From Clostridioides difficile (lineage in GTDB: Bacteria > Bacillota > Clostridia > Peptostreptococcales > Peptostreptococcaceae), in contig NZ_JRHN01000024.1 in NCBI RefSeq assembly GCF_001299635.1, positions 62,001-126,000 on the forward strand: DNA of 64,000 nucleotides. The letters run 5' to 3'. The notes under the pieces are model-generated. The model worked only from the letters and a program-made list of their open reading frames with translations. It was not told the origin of the DNA and did no database searches. Position numbers and translations under genes: made by a program. Position 1 is the first letter of the stretch. The number at the start of each line of letters is the position of its first letter. This document shows positions 36,972 through 48,769 of the stretch, in pieces.

Positions 36972-37526
36972 ATGCAAAAGTCTTTTTATGAATTAATTAT
37001 TTTATCAAGAAGTAATTCAGTAGAAAGTTTACAAGAACTTCTAATTACATTTAAACCATTAATAAAAAAACTTAGTAAATTTTTATATTATGAAGAGGGA
37101 GAAACAGACTTAATAATATTTTTTATTGAGTTAATAAAAAGTATTAATTTAAATAACTTCACAAAACAAAATGATGCTACTATAGTTAAATATATTCATA
37201 AATCTTTATTAAATAAGATGTTTCAGTTGTCTAAAAAACAATCTAGATCAAAACTTCAGTTCTTAGAACTTAATGAAAATATGCTAAATTTAAGAAATAA
37301 TTATCCAAATGAATATATATTTGAAGAAGATATTTGTTTTCATGAATATATTTTTAACGAACTATCTGGTATTCAGAGAAAAGTTATTTTTTATAAATAT
37401 TTAGAAGGGCATTCTGACATAGAAATATCAATAAAATTAAAAATATCAAGGCAAGCTGTCAATAAAGCTAAAAATAGAGCCTTTAAAAAAATAAAAAAGG
37501 ACTATGAAGATTATTTTAATTTATAA
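36972..37526 (+). CDS. tcdR: Alternative sigma factor TcdR
   Basis: This is a group 5 sigma factor of the TcdR/BotR/TetR/UviA type that directs RNA polymerase to clostridial toxin promoters. I start at the ATG at 36972 (MQKSFYEL), preceded by AAGGGGATG, which gives 184 residues, the exact length of standard TcdR. The longer frame from 36888 is not supported. Region 2 lies near residues 20-70 (FKPLIKKLSK, EEGETDLIIFFIELIK) and region 4, with a helix-turn-helix in GHSDIEISIKLKISRQAVNKA, in the last 60 residues. tcdB follows in the same direction. Confidence 0.95.
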   Translation: MQKSFYELIILSRSNSVESLQELLITFKPLIKKLSKFLYYEEGETDLIIFFIELIKSINLNNFTKQNDATIVKYIHKSLLNKMFQLSKKQSRSKLQFLELNENMLNLRNNYPNEYIFEEDICFHEYIFNELSGIQRKVIFYKYLEGHSDIEISIKLKISRQAVNKAKNRAFKKIKKDYEDYFNL

Positions 37527-37857
37527 CTAATGCATTTAAAATAATGCGTTCTCATTGAAATAAGATTTTAAAATTAAAATTAATTTAAAACCGATAATTT
37601 AATTCAAGAATATCTTAATTTTTTATATTATACTTACAAAAATGTTTACACATTTGTCTAAAATAATATCCTTATTCAATAGAAGATCAAATTAATCAAT
37701 TTAATATCTTCAATTTAAAATGTTAGGAAGTGAATATATATGAAAACTTAAATTAAGATTAATCTATTCTGCAATTAGAAAGGAGGATATATAATAAAAT
37801 TTTATAGTTTATAGGTAGAATAATCCAATAAAAATAAATAGCAAAGGAGAAGTTTTT
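37527..37857 (+). promoter_or_regulatory. tcdB upstream region
   Basis: The 331-bp gap between tcdR and tcdB holds TTTACA (37645-37650), a candidate -35 for TcdR-dependent transcription, followed by an AT-rich stretch with CTTATT (37671-37676). AAGGAGGATATATAAT (about 37780) is a second Shine-Dalgarno-like site without an obvious gene, and AAGGAGAAG lies at the tcdB start. Confidence 0.5.
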
Positions 37858-40800
37858 ATGAGCTTAGTTAACAGAAAGCAATTAGAAAAGATGGCAAATG
37901 TGAGATTTCGTGTTCAGGAAGATGAATATGTAGCAATATTAGATGCATTAGAAGAATATCATAATATGTCAGAAAATACTGTAGTTGAAAAGTATCTAAA
38001 ATTAAAAGATATAAACAGTTTAACAGACACTTATATAGATACATATAAAAAATCTGGACGAAATAAAGCCTTAAAAAAATTTAAAGAGTATTTAGTTACA
38101 GAGGTATTAGAACTAAAAAGTAGTAATGTAGTTCCAGTTGAGAAAAATTTACACTTTGTGTGGATTGGAGGAAAAATAAATGATACTGCTATTAATTATA
38201 TAAATCAATGGAAAGATGTAAATAGCGATTATAATGTTAATGTCTTCTATGATAGCAATGCATTTTTGATAAACACATTAAAGAAGACTATAGTGGATTC
38301 AGCAACAAATGAAACACTTGAATCATTTAGAGAAAACTTAGATGATCCTAGATTTGACTATAATAAATTTTACAGAAAACGTATGGAGATAATCTATGAT
38401 AAGCAGAAAAATTTCATAAATTACTATAAAGCCCAAAGAGAAGAAAATCCTGACTTTATAATTGATGATATTGTAAAGTCATATCTTTCAAACGAATATT
38501 CAAAGGATATAGATGAACTTAATGCTTATATTGAAGAGTCATTAAATAAAGTTAAAGAAAATAGTGGGAATGATATTAGAGATTTTGAAGAATTTAAAGG
38601 TGGAAATTCATTTAACTTATATGAACAAGAGTTGGTAGAAAGATGGAATTTGGCAGCTGCTTCTGACATATTAAGAATATCTGCCTTAAAAGAAGTTGGT
38701 GGTGTATATTTAGATGTTGATATGTTACCAGGAATACAACCAGACCTATTTGAGTCTATAGAAAAACCTAGTTCAGTAACAGTGGATTTTTGGGAAATGG
38801 TAAAATTAGAAGCTATAATGAAATACAAAGAATACATACCAGGATATACTTCAGAGCATTTTGATATATTGGATGAAGAAGTTCAAAGTAGCTTTGAATC
38901 TGTTCTAGCTTCTAAGTCAGATAAGTCAGAAATATTCTCATCACTTGGCGATATTGAAGCATCACCACTAGAAGTTAAAATTGCATTTAATAGTAAAGGT
39001 ATTATAAATCAAGGACTAATTTCTGTTAAAGACTCATATTGTAGTAATTTAATAGTAAAACAAATCGAGAACAGATATAAAATATTGAATGATAGTTTAA
39101 ATCCAGCTATTAGCGAGGATAACGATTTCAATACTACAACGAATACTTTTATTGACAGTATAATGGCTGAAGCTAATGCAGATAATGGTAGATTTATGAT
39201 GGAACTAGGAAAGTATTTAAGAGTTGGTTTTTTCCCAGATGTCAAAACCACTATTAACTTGAGTGGTCCTGAAGCATATGCGGCAGCTTATCAAGATTTA
39301 TTAATGTTTAAAGAATATAGTATAAATATCCATTTACTAGAATCTGACTTAAGAAACTTTGAAATTTCTAAAACTAATATTTCTCAATCAACTGAACAAG
39401 AAATGGCTAGCCTATGGTCATTTGATGATGCAAGAGCTAAAGCTCAATTTCAAGAATACAAAAGAAATTATTTTGAAGGGGCACTTGGAGAAGATGATAA
39501 TCTTGATTTTTCCCAAAATACAATAACTGACAAAGAGTATCTTATAGAAAAGATTTCTTCTTCAGCCAAAAATTCAGAGAGAGGATATGTTCATTATATT
39601 ATTCAATTACAAGGTGATAATATTAGCTATGAAGCAGCATGTAACTTATTTGCAAAAAATCCTTATGATAGTATACTATTTCAAAAGAATATAGAAGATT
39701 CAACTATAGCATATTACTATAATCCTGCAGATGGTGAGATACAAGAAATTGATAAGTATAGAATTCCAGATAGAATCTCTGATAGACCTAAGATTAAATT
39801 AACATTTATTGGCCATGGTAAATCTGAGTTTAATACTGATATATTTGCAAACCTTAACGTAGATTCATTATCTTCAGAAATAGAAACAGCAATAGATTTA
39901 GCTAAGACAGATATTTCTCCTAAAGCGATAGAAATAAATTTACTGGGATGTAACATGTTTAGCTATTCTGTGAATGTAGAAGAAACTTATCCTGGAAAGT
40001 TATTACTTAAAGTTAAAGATAAAGTATCAGAATTAATGCCATCTATAAGTCAGGACTCTATTATAGTAAGTGCAAATCAATATGAAGTTAGAATAAATAG
40101 TGAAGGAAGAAGAGAATTATTAGATCATTCTGGCGAATGGATAAATAAAGAAGAAAGTATTATAAAGGATATTTCATCAAAAGAATATATATCATTTAAT
40201 TCTAAAGAAAATAAAATTATAGTAAAATCTAAAAATTTACCTGAGTTATCTACATTATTACAAGAAATTAGAAATAATTCTAATTTAAGTGATATTGAAC
40301 TAGAAGAGAAAGTAATGTTAGCAGAATGTGAAATAAGCGTTGTCTCAGATATAGATACACAGGTGGTGGAAGAAAGAATTGAAGAAGCTAAAAATTTAAC
40401 TTCCGACTCTATTAATTATATAAAGAATGAATTTAAACTAATAGAATCTATTTCTGATGCACTATATGACTTAAAACAACAGAATGAATTAGAAGATTCT
40501 CATTTTATATCTTTTGAGGACATATCAGAGACAGATGAAGGATTTAGTATAAGATTTATTGATAAAGAAACTGGAGAATCTATATTTGTAGAAACTGAAA
40601 AGACAATATTCTCTGAGTATGCTAATCATATAACTGAAGAAATTTCTAAGGTAAAAGATACTATATTTGATACTGTAAATGGGAAGTTAGTAAAAAAAGT
40701 AAATTTAGATGCTACACATGAAGTAAATACTTTAAATGCTGCATTTTTTATACAATCATTAATCGGATATAATAGTTCTAAAGAATCTCTTAGTAATTTA

Positions 40801-43800
40801 AGTGTAGCAATGAAAGTTCAAGTTTATGCTCAATTATTTAGTACTGGTTTAAATACTATTACAGATGCGGCTAAAGTTGTTGAATTAGTATCAACTGCAC
40901 TAGACGAAACTATAGATTTACTTCCTACATTATCTGAAGGATTACCTATAATTGCTACTATTATAGATGGTGTAAGTCTAGGTGCATCAATTAAAGAGTT
41001 AAGTGAAACAAGTGACCCATTATTAAGACAAGAGATAGAAGCAAAAATAGGTATAATGGCAGTAAATTTAACAGCAGCTACAACTGCAATTATTACTTCA
41101 TCTTTAGGAATCGCAAGTGGATTTAGTATACTTTTAGTTCCTCTAGCGGGTATTTCAGCAGGAATCCCAAGTTTAGTAAATAATGAACTTATATTACGCG
41201 CTGAGGCAAAAAATGTCGTAGATTATTTTAGTCATATTTCATTAGCTGAATCTGAAGGAGCATTTACTTTGTTAGATGATAAAATAATGATGCCACAAGA
41301 TGATTTAGTAATATCTGAAATAGACTTTAATAGCAATTCAATAACTTTAGGTAAATGTGAAATATGGAGAATGGAAGGTGGTTCAGGTCATACTGTAACC
41401 AATGATATAGATCACTTCTTCTCAGCACCATCAACAACATATAGAGAACCATATTTATCTATATATGATGTATTAGATGTAAAAAAGGAAGAACTTGATT
41501 TATCAAAAGATTTAATGGTATTGCCTAATGCCCCAGATAGAATTTTTGGCTGGGAAAGAGGATGGACGCCAGGTTTAAGAGGCTTAGAAAATGATGGTAC
41601 AAAACTATTAGACCGTATAAGAGATCATTATGAAGGGCAGTTTTATTGGAGATTTTTCGCTTTTATAGCTGATTCTGTAATAACAAAATTAAAACCAAGA
41701 TATGAAGATACTAATATAAGAATAAGTCTAGACAGTAATACTAGAAGCTTTATAGTTCCAGTGATAACTACAGAATATATAAGAGAAAAATTATCATATT
41801 CTTTTTATGGTTCAGGAGGAACTTATGCATTATCTCTTTCTCAATATAATATGAATATAAACATAGAATTAAATGAAAGTGATACTTGGGTTATAGATAT
41901 TGATAATGTTGTAAGAGATGTCACTATAGAATCTGATAAAATTAAAAAAGGAGATTTAATAGAAAATATTTTATCTAAATTAAGTATTGAAGAAAATAAA
42001 ATTATTTTAGATAATCATGAAATTAATTTCTCTGGAACACTAAATGGAGGTAATGGATTCGTATCTTTAACATTCTCAATTTTAGAAGGAATAAATGCAG
42101 TTATAGAGGTTGATTTATTATCTAAATCATATAAAGTTCTTATTTCTGGTGAACTAAAGACATTGATGGAAAATTCAAATTCTGTTCAACAGAAAATGGA
42201 TTATATAGGATTGAATAGTGAAGTACAAAAAAATATACCTTATAGTTTTACAGATGATAAAGGAAAAGAAAATGGATTTATTAATTGTTCTACAAAAGAA
42301 GGTTTATTTGTATCTGAATTATCTGATGTAGTTCTTATAAGTAAAGTTTATATGGATGATAGTAAACCTTCATCTGGATATTATAGTTATGATTTGAAGG
42401 ATGTTAAAGTTATAACTAAAGATGACGTTATTATATTAACAGGATATTATTTAAAAGATGATATAAAAATCTCTCTTTCTTTTACTATACAAGATGAAAA
42501 TACTATAAAATTAAATGGAGTATATTTAGATGAAAATGGAGTAGCTGAAATATTGAAATTTATGAATAAAAAAGGTAGTACAAATACTTCAGATTCTTTA
42601 ATGAGCTTTTTAGAAAGTATGAATATAAAAAGTATTTTCATAAATTCCTTACAATCTAATACTAAGCTTATATTAGATACTAATTTTATAATAAGTGGTG
42701 CTACTTCTATTGGTCAATTTGAGTTTATTTGTGATAAAGATAATAATATACAACCATATTTCATTAAGTTTAATACACTAGAAACTAAATATACTCTATA
42801 TGTCGGTAATAGACAAAATATGATAGTAGAACCAAATTATAATTTAGATGATTCTGGAGATATATCTTCAACTGTCATTAATTTTTCTCAGAAATACCTT
42901 TATGGAATAGACAGTTGTGTTAATAAAGTTATAATTTCACCAAATATATATACAGATGAAATAAACATAACACCTGTATATGAAGCAAATAATACTTATC
43001 CAGAAGTAATTGTATTAGATACAAATTATATAAGTGAAAAAATAAATATTAATATCAATGATTTATCTATACGATATGTATGGAGTAATGATGGAAGTGA
43101 TTTTATTCTTATGTCAACTGATGAAGAGAACAAGATATCACAAGTTAAAATAAGATTTACTAATGTTTTTAAAGGTAATACTATTGCAGATAAGATATCT
43201 TTTAATTTTAGTGATAAGCAAGATGTATCTATAAATAAAATTATTTCAACATTTACACCTTCATATTATGTGGAACAATTACTTAATTATGATTTAGGTC
43301 TGATTTCTTTATACAATGAGAAATTTTATATTAATAATTTTGGAATGATGGTATCTGGATTAGTATATATTAATGATTCATTATATTATTTCAAGCCACC
43401 AATAAAGAACTTGATAACTGGATTTACAACTATAGGTGATGATAAATACTACTTTAATCCAGATAATGGAGGAGCTGCTTCAGTTGGAGAAACAATAATT
43501 GATGGCAAAAACTACTATTTCAGCCAAAATGGAGTGTTACAAACAGGTGTATTTAGTACAGAAGATGGATTTAAATATTTTGCTCCAGCAGATACACTTG
43601 ATGAAAATCTAGAAGGTGAAGCAATTAATTTTACTGGCAAACTAATTATTGATGAAAATATTTATTATTTTGGAGATAATTATAGAGCAGCTGAAGAATG
43701 GCAAACATTAGATGATGAAGTGTACTATTTTAGCACAGATACAGGTAAAGCTTTTAAAGGGCTAAATCAAATAGGTGATGATAAATTCTATTTCAACTCT

Positions 43801-44958
43801 GATGGTATTATGCAAAAAGGATTTGTTAATATAAATGATAAGACATTCTATTTTGATGATTCTGGTGTGATGAAGTCAGGATATCTTGAAATATATGGGA
43901 AATATTTCTACTTTGCTGAGAATGGAGAAATGCAAATAGGAGTATTTAATACAACAGATGGATTTAAATATTTTGCTCATCAGGATGAAGATTTAGGAAA
44001 TGAAGAAGGTGAAGCACTTTCATATTCTGGTATACTTAATTTCAACAATAAGATTTATTATTTTGATGATTCATTTACAGCAATAGTTGGATGGAAAGAT
44101 TTAGAAGATGGTTCAAAATATTACTTTGATGAAAATACAGCAGAGGCATCTATAGGTATATCAATAATCAATGATGGTAAATATTATTTTAATGATTCTG
44201 GAATTATGCAAATTGGATTTGTCACTATCAATGATAAAGTATTTTATTTCTCTGATTCTGGAATAGTAGAATCTGGAATGCAAAATATAGATGATAATTA
44301 TTTCTATATAAGTGAAAATGGTCTAGTTCAAATAGGAGTGTTTGACACTTCAGATGGATATAAATACTTTGCTCCAGCTAATACTGTAAATGATAATATT
44401 TATGGACAAGCAGTTGAATATAGTGGTTTAGTTAAAGTTAATGAAGATGTGTATAGTTTTGGAGAATCATATACAATTGAAACTGGATGGATATATGATT
44501 CAGAAAACGAAAGTGATAAATATTATTTCGATCCAGAAACTAAAAAAGCATATAAAGGTATTAATACAATTGATGATATAAAATACTATTTTGATGAGAA
44601 TGGCATAATGAGAACAGGTCTTATAACATTTGAAGATAATCATTACTATTTTAATGAAGATGGTGTTATGCAATATGGTTATCTAAATATAGAAGATAAG
44701 ATGTTCTACTTTAATGAAGATGGTGTTATGCAGATAGGAGTATTTAATACACCGGATGGATTTAAATATTTTGCGCATCAAAATACTTTAGATGAGAATT
44801 TTGAGGGAGAATCAATAAACTATACTGGTTGGTTAGATCTAGATGGTAAAAAATACTATTTCACAGAGGAATATATTGCAGCAACTGGTTCAGTTACAAT
44901 TGATGATGAGGAGTATTACTTTGATCCTGACACAGCTGAATTAGTAGTTAGTGAATAA
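37858..44958 (+). CDS. tcdB: Large clostridial glucosylating toxin TcdB
   Basis: This 2366-residue toxin has the same length as reference TcdB. It inactivates Rho/Ras-family GTPases by glucosylation after endocytosis and self-processing. The glucosyltransferase domain (about 1-543) has HFVWIGG and the catalytic D286-x-D288 (YLDVDM). The cysteine protease domain has Asp587, His653 (IGHGK) and Cys698 (LLGCNMF). The translocation and receptor-binding domain runs to about 1830, then the CROP repeats (YYF-rich, 20- and 30-residue units) to the end. No frameshift is present. Residue 1597, Phe in classic TcdB1 at the Frizzled interface, is Ser here, so this is a variant subtype. AAAGGAGAAG precedes the ATG. 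Confidence 0.97.
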   Translation: MSLVNRKQLEKMANVRFRVQEDEYVAILDALEEYHNMSENTVVEKYLKLKDINSLTDTYIDTYKKSGRNKALKKFKEYLVTEVLELKSSNVVPVEKNLHFVWIGGKINDTAINYINQWKDVNSDYNVNVFYDSNAFLINTLKKTIVDSATNETLESFRENLDDPRFDYNKFYRKRMEIIYDKQKNFINYYKAQREENPDFIIDDIVKSYLSNEYSKDIDELNAYIEESLNKVKENSGNDIRDFEEFKGGNSFNLYEQELVERWNLAAASDILRISALKEVGGVYLDVDMLPGIQPDLFESIEKPSSVTVDFWEMVKLEAIMKYKEYIPGYTSEHFDILDEEVQSSFESVLASKSDKSEIFSSLGDIEASPLEVKIAFNSKGIINQGLISVKDSYCSNLIVKQIENRYKILNDSLNPAISEDNDFNTTTNTFIDSIMAEANADNGRFMMELGKYLRVGFFPDVKTTINLSGPEAYAAAYQDLLMFKEYSINIHLLESDLRNFEISKTNISQSTEQEMASLWSFDDARAKAQFQEYKRNYFEGALGEDDNLDFSQNTITDKEYLIEKISSSAKNSERGYVHYIIQLQGDNISYEAACNLFAKNPYDSILFQKNIEDSTIAYYYNPADGEIQEIDKYRIPDRISDRPKIKLTFIGHGKSEFNTDIFANLNVDSLSSEIETAIDLAKTDISPKAIEINLLGCNMFSYSVNVEETYPGKLLLKVKDKVSELMPSISQDSIIVSANQYEVRINSEGRRELLDHSGEWINKEESIIKDISSKEYISFNSKENKIIVKSKNLPELSTLLQEIRNNSNLSDIELEEKVMLAECEISVVSDIDTQVVEERIEEAKNLTSDSINYIKNEFKLIESISDALYDLKQQNELEDSHFISFEDISETDEGFSIRFIDKETGESIFVETEKTIFSEYANHITEEISKVKDTIFDTVNGKLVKKVNLDATHEVNTLNAAFFIQSLIGYNSSKESLSNLSVAMKVQVYAQLFSTGLNTITDAAKVVELVSTALDETIDLLPTLSEGLPIIATIIDGVSLGASIKELSETSDPLLRQEIEAKIGIMAVNLTAATTAIITSSLGIASGFSILLVPLAGISAGIPSLVNNELILRAEAKNVVDYFSHISLAESEGAFTLLDDKIMMPQDDLVISEIDFNSNSITLGKCEIWRMEGGSGHTVTNDIDHFFSAPSTTYREPYLSIYDVLDVKKEELDLSKDLMVLPNAPDRIFGWERGWTPGLRGLENDGTKLLDRIRDHYEGQFYWRFFAFIADSVITKLKPRYEDTNIRISLDSNTRSFIVPVITTEYIREKLSYSFYGSGGTYALSLSQYNMNINIELNESDTWVIDIDNVVRDVTIESDKIKKGDLIENILSKLSIEENKIILDNHEINFSGTLNGGNGFVSLTFSILEGINAVIEVDLLSKSYKVLISGELKTLMENSNSVQQKMDYIGLNSEVQKNIPYSFTDDKGKENGFINCSTKEGLFVSELSDVVLISKVYMDDSKPSSGYYSYDLKDVKVITKDDVIILTGYYLKDDIKISLSFTIQDENTIKLNGVYLDENGVAEILKFMNKKGSTNTSDSLMSFLESMNIKSIFINSLQSNTKLILDTNFIISGATSIGQFEFICDKDNNIQPYFIKFNTLETKYTLYVGNRQNMIVEPNYNLDDSGDISSTVINFSQKYLYGIDSCVNKVIISPNIYTDEINITPVYEANNTYPEVIVLDTNYISEKINININDLSIRYVWSNDGSDFILMSTDEENKISQVKIRFTNVFKGNTIADKISFNFSDKQDVSINKIISTFTPSYYVEQLLNYDLGLISLYNEKFYINNFGMMVSGLVYINDSLYYFKPPIKNLITGFTTIGDDKYYFNPDNGGAASVGETIIDGKNYYFSQNGVLQTGVFSTEDGFKYFAPADTLDENLEGEAINFTGKLIIDENIYYFGDNYRAAEEWQTLDDEVYYFSTDTGKAFKGLNQIGDDKFYFNSDGIMQKGFVNINDKTFYFDDSGVMKSGYLEIYGKYFYFAENGEMQIGVFNTTDGFKYFAHQDEDLGNEEGEALSYSGILNFNNKIYYFDDSFTAIVGWKDLEDGSKYYFDENTAEASIGISIINDGKYYFNDSGIMQIGFVTINDKVFYFSDSGIVESGMQNIDDNYFYISENGLVQIGVFDTSDGYKYFAPANTVNDNIYGQAVEYSGLVKVNEDVYSFGESYTIETGWIYDSENESDKYYFDPETKKAYKGINTIDDIKYYFDENGIMRTGLITFEDNHYYFNEDGVMQYGYLNIEDKMFYFNEDGVMQIGVFNTPDGFKYFAHQNTLDENFEGESINYTGWLDLDGKKYYFTEEYIAATGSVTIDDEEYYFDPDTAELVVSE

Positions 44959-45041
44959 ATCAACTATATGATTTTATACTTGAATATAGAAAAATGATTA
45001 ATCAAATAAAATTTTCTATCTAAAATAGAGATTTGAGAATA

Positions 45042-45081
45042 AAAAGGTGAACTATAGTTAATATATAGTAGTTCACCTTTT
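45042..45081 (+). terminator. Hairpin between tcdB and the holin gene
   Basis: AAAAGGTGAACTA (45042-45054) pairs exactly with TAGTTCACCTTTT (45069-45081), ending in a short T run. It probably terminates or attenuates tcdB transcription before the holin gene. Confidence 0.65.
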
Positions 45082-45138
45082 ATATCTATAATAGTAGGAA
45101 AAATTTATCTTACTATAAAAGCAGGAGGAATCATTAAC

Positions 45139-45561
45139 ATGACAGTATTTTCTTTGGTAGATAATATATTTATAAAATTAGTTATTTTAACCATTTCATT
45201 TGATACGTTATTGGGATGCTTAAATGCAATAAAAAATCATAAGTTTAATTCAAGTCTTGGAATAGATGGAGGGATTAGAAAAGTAGCAATGATAGCATGT
45301 GTATTTTTTTTATCAGTGCTTGATGTTCTTACAAATTTCAACTTCTTATTCATGCTACCACAGGACTGGATTAATTTTCTAAAATTAAATCGCCTTGGAA
45401 TATCTGAATTTTTCTCTATTTTATTCATTTTATATGAAAGTGTAAGTATATTAAAAAATATGTATTTATGTGGATTACCAGTACCTAAGAGATTAAATGA
45501 AAAAATAGTAATTTTACTAGATACAATAACAGATGAATTGAATGTTAAGGATGGGAAGTAA
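45139..45561 (+). CDS. tcdE: TcdE-like holin
   Basis: This 140-residue membrane protein is a clear homologue of TcdE, the phage-type holin linked to toxin release. It shares IFIKLVILTISFDTLLGCL, GIDGGIRKVAMIAC and ISEFFSILFILYESVSILKN with TcdE. Three hydrophobic segments are visible (about 8-28, 45-62, 88-108). It lacks the longer N-terminal leader annotated in some TcdE forms and starts at the equivalent of the internal Met. GCAGGAGGAATC precedes the ATG. The stop is 3 nt from the endolysin start, forming a holin-endolysin lysis pair. Confidence 0.93.
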   Translation: MTVFSLVDNIFIKLVILTISFDTLLGCLNAIKNHKFNSSLGIDGGIRKVAMIACVFFLSVLDVLTNFNFLFMLPQDWINFLKLNRLGISEFFSILFILYESVSILKNMYLCGLPVPKRLNEKIVILLDTITDELNVKDGK

Positions 45562-45564
45562 GCA

Positions 45565-46323
45565 ATGGTAGATATAATAAAGATGTTAACAAATAAAAAG
45601 TGCTATCCAAACAAAAACAATGCAAAGTTTATAGTAATTCATGAAACTGACAACGAGAGCAAGGGAGCAAATGCTAAAAGACATGCACAAGCATTAAATG
45701 CAGGCAACTTAGAAGCAAGTGTCCATTACTATGTAGATGATAAGGTGATATATCAAACATTAGACCACAAAAACGGAGCATGGGCAGTTGGCAAAAGCTA
45801 TGGGACTGCACTAATCGCAGGAGTAACAAACTACAATAGTATAAACATAGAAATATGTGTAAATAAAGATGGAAATTATACAAAAGCAAGACAAAATGCA
45901 ATAGATTTAACTAAAAAGTTAATGAAAGATTTAAATATAAGTTCAGACAAAGTGATTAGGCATTATGATGTTAAGAAAAAATATTGTCCTCGTAATATAC
46001 TTGATAATCCTTCTCTATGGATAGATTTTAAAAATCAAATAAAAAATAGTAAAAAGGATGATAAAATAATAAGATACACAATTGTTTATGATGGAGAAGT
46101 GGATAAAATATCAGCTGAAGTCATTAGTTGGAATTATAAAGAAGAAGAATATTTAGTATGTGATATAAGAGATTACAAACCAGGCATGACACAAAATTTA
46201 TATGTTGTAGGTGGAAGAGCATGTGAGAAGATAAATTCTATAACTAAAGAAAAATATACTATGATAAAAGGCGAAGATAAATTTGATACACTTTACAAGG
46301 CATTAAAGTTCATTAATAGATAG
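45565..46323 (+). CDS. Endolysin, N-acetylmuramoyl-L-alanine amidase
   Basis: This 252-residue lytic enzyme would cut the bond between MurNAc and L-alanine of peptidoglycan. An Amidase_2 domain spans about 1-150: His in KFIVIHETDN, ASVHYYVDDKVIYQTL, and a later His and Cys in RHYDVKKKYCPRNI supply the zinc site. The C-terminal 90 residues (TIVYDGEVDKISAEV onward) form a probable wall-binding domain. It starts 3 nt after the holin stop and is intact. In ordinary toxin loci only an endolysin remnant is known between tcdE and tcdA, so the full gene supports a phage lysis-cassette origin. Confidence 0.9.
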   Translation: MVDIIKMLTNKKCYPNKNNAKFIVIHETDNESKGANAKRHAQALNAGNLEASVHYYVDDKVIYQTLDHKNGAWAVGKSYGTALIAGVTNYNSINIEICVNKDGNYTKARQNAIDLTKKLMKDLNISSDKVIRHYDVKKKYCPRNILDNPSLWIDFKNQIKNSKKDDKIIRYTIVYDGEVDKISAEVISWNYKEEEYLVCDIRDYKPGMTQNLYVVGGRACEKINSITKEKYTMIKGEDKFDTLYKALKFINR

Positions 46324-46434
46324 AGTTGGCAGCTTTAACATATATTCAATAAATTTGTCTAAAGTAATGAAAAATGACATTAAGTAAGCTATACTTATAA
46401 TGTAGAATATAAATAATTTGAGGGATAGACCAAT

Positions 46435-46956
46435 ATGTTTCAAATAGAAGTTGGTAAAAAATTAGAAGCAGAAGTACCAGATGGTTTAAGTATTACTTTT
46501 AGTGAAACTGGATTTAGAGCTATATTTAAATTAGACAATTTATCAGAAAAAGAAATAATGGAATTTCGAAAAGGTAATTTAAGAATAGATGTATCTTTTT
46601 TAGACAAAATTATTTTCTTTGTATTTACAAATACAATGGGTATAGGAGATGCAGATATACCATTTACAATTCATTTATCTAAATGTAAAGAATTTCAAGA
46701 ACTTGAAGAAAATGAAGGATATGCAATGGATCTAATGTTAGTAGAAGCTAATAATAATATTGTAAAAGGTTTCAGACGTGTTGGTCTTAATGTAAATACA
46801 TCTAGATATTTAAAAAAATGTGCAATGGAACAATTATCACATGATTTTAATAAGGATGAACATGTGAGAAAGATCAAGGAAATACAAAGAAAATACAACT
46901 CAAGAGAAATAAAAAAATTAGCAGGAGCATATTCTAAGTTTGAAAGAAAACAGTAA
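46435..46956 (+). CDS. Hypothetical protein, 173 aa
   Basis: GAGGGATAG precedes the ATG, and a promoter-like TATAAT lies at 46396-46401. The protein has no membrane segment; it has a beta-rich N-terminal half (VGKKLEAEVPDGLSITFSET) and a basic helical C-terminus (RKIKEIQRKYNSREIKKL). I recognise no family, though proteins of this look occur on clostridial phages and plasmids. It is a single gene ending before a bidirectional terminator. Confidence 0.6.
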   Translation: MFQIEVGKKLEAEVPDGLSITFSETGFRAIFKLDNLSEKEIMEFRKGNLRIDVSFLDKIIFFVFTNTMGIGDADIPFTIHLSKCKEFQELEENEGYAMDLMLVEANNNIVKGFRRVGLNVNTSRYLKKCAMEQLSHDFNKDEHVRKIKEIQRKYNSREIKKLAGAYSKFERKQ

Positions 46957-47163
46957 TCATAGTATAAGTATTAATAAATCATTGCAAAAAAAATTAATTA
47001 TGTTTTATTCAAAGAAGATGTGAAGATAAATGGCAATGTAGCTTTAAAAAATACATTGACACTGATAATATTATAAAGTTAGATATATGATTTGTACATA
47101 TAAAGAGAAATAAAATATCTTAATTTAGTATTGTATAGAGAGTTACTTGATTAAAATTAAAAT

Positions 47164-47196
47164 AAAAGCTACAGAATAAGAAAATCTGTAGCTTTT
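47164..47196. terminator. Bidirectional terminator
   Basis: AAAAGCTACAGA (47164-47175) pairs with TCTGTAGCTTTT (47185-47196), between the rightward 173-aa gene and the leftward 96-aa gene. Confidence 0.75.
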
Positions 47197-47240
47197 TAAG
47201 TTATTATTTACTTGATTAGTTTTAGCTTTGTTATATTTAT

Positions 47241-47531
47241 CTAATTTATAAATTTAATTATAATATATGCTAATAGTTTTGCTACAATCCATTTAAATTC
47301 AGGCTCAATTCCTAAATTCATTAATATATGGGAGATAAGAATTTCAATCACTTTACCTAAGAAAATATTTATAAACCTCGGAAATTTATAAGGTATTTTA
47401 TGATTCATTATTAATATTTTGTTTACTTTTAAATTAAAGTTAATATAATTTTGTTTTCCATCGCGATATTTTAAAACTAATTTTAATTTACGTTTACCCA
47501 TCCCATTAGTTTTAATCTTTCTTTTTTTCAT
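47241..47531 (-). CDS. Small basic protein with hydrophobic C-terminus, 96 aa
   Basis: The N-terminus is strongly basic (KKRKIKTNGMGKRKLKLVLK), followed by a hydrophobic stretch (FINIFLGKVIEILISHILM) and a second one at the C-terminus. GGAGGAAAAAAAT precedes the ATG. It could be a membrane-associated peptide. No family is recognised. Confidence 0.5.
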   Translation of the reverse strand: MKKRKIKTNGMGKRKLKLVLKYRDGKQNYINFNLKVNKILIMNHKIPYKFPRFINIFLGKVIEILISHILMNLGIEPEFKWIVAKLLAYIIIKFIN

Positions 47532-47742
47532 ATTTTTTTCCTCCGTTGCTTATAGTCAACATAAATTCGTAATAATTAATCGAAATAATCACAGAAATTT
47601 ACATTGCTATATATATCAAGAAAATATGAAAAAAAAATTGCTGATTTTTTTGCTTTTTTATTTTTAAAGTTTTTTAATAAATCTGATTCGAATTAGGTTT
47701 TTTAATGTATAATTTAATAAGAAATTGATAAAGGAGAATTTT

Positions 47743-48261
47743 ATGCTATTATTAAATATAATTTTTATCTGCATAGTATTTTTTATTTTATGTTTTTTTT
47801 AAAAAAACAAATTTACTTTTCTGTGTACACTAATCACATTAACTTTTTGCACATTTTTAATTTCATTTATAAGTTTATTCATTTTAATAAATTATAAATT
47901 TATGAAATCATCAATATTAGTATACTTTATACCTACATTTTCATTAATTGCATACTTATATTTTGGTGTCTTTATTAATAAAATAATGCTTATCTTTTTT
48001 AGTAGAAAATTTTATGCATTAAAAAATATTGAATATAATTTCAATATTTTAAGATACCATTTAATTTTAATTTTTGTAATACTCTTTATCTATTTAAATA
48101 TTAATGGCTTTTTTTATAAAAAAGATTTAAATGACACAGTTTTTTTAGTGAGAAATGTTTTTTTTACAATCATTCCATTAGCTATGATAAATATAACTCC
48201 TATATTTGATATAGATTCTTTGTCAAATAGATGGATTAAGAGATTTGAGCCTACAAAATAA
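47743..48261 (+). pseudogene. Membrane protein gene with an in-frame stop
   Basis: An ATG at 47743 with AAAGGAGAA upstream opens a hydrophobic frame (LLLNIIFICIVFFILCFF) that meets TAA at 47800 within a T8-A7 homopolymer. The same frame then continues without interruption to 48261 through several more hydrophobic segments (KFTFLCTLITLTFCTFLISF and onward), including a Met at 47902. A single nonsense change explains it. The ~172-residue polytopic product would otherwise be intact. A shorter start at 47902 has no ribosome binding site. Confidence 0.55.
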
Positions 48262-48769
48262 TATACTTAAAACAAATGATAGTTTATCAATATAAGGAAA
48301 TGAGTCCTGCTTTAAGAATTCATTTCTTTATTCAGCTTTTCTTACTTTTACCCCTTCTTTTTCGTTACTTAACCTTTTAAACTCCAATATATTGATAAAT
48401 ATATTCCCAATTACTCGTCTTTTAATCTATTAGTAATATAAGATCTTATTATTTAAAGTGTTTAGTCATATATGCTGGCTAATTGCTTTCCTGCATTTTT
48501 TAATTTTAAATAATTCAATTTCTCTCTAGATTCAATTACTTTTATACCTCAAAAACATTTATATTAAAGTGCAATAGGTACTAATATATTAAAAGATTTT
48601 TCAAAAAAAAATAAATCTGCCCCATATTATTTATGTAAATAAAAAATAAGCTATTTTAAGCAAACAAAGAACTAAATTGCATTAGTCAATTAAATAATGA
48701 GGGGGGTAATTATATTAAAAAGAGATTAATTAAGAAAAAATTGGTATAATAAAAAAAAGAGGTGTTAAA
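48262..48769 (+). other. Intergenic region with leader element A
   Basis: No gene is seen. A degenerate copy of the two-hairpin leader element starts at 48622, followed by GAGGGGGG and a short dead reading frame. An extended -10 (GGTATAAT, about 48744) near the end probably serves the nuclease gene downstream. Confidence 0.4.
48622..48704 (+). promoter_or_regulatory. Two-hairpin leader element, copy A (degenerate)
   Basis: CCATATTATTTATGTAAAT begins at 48622. GCT-ATTTTA-AGC (48650-48661) and ACTA-N8-TAGT (48671-48686) form weak hairpins, then GAGGGGGG. Spacing differs from copies B-D and no gene follows directly, so this copy is probably decayed. Confidence 0.35.

Noticed and set aside
38526-42641. 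Several leftward reading frames of 60-100 codons inside tcdB
   Set aside because: They lie opposite conserved toxin domains, have no ribosome binding sites and are composition shadows of the coding strand.
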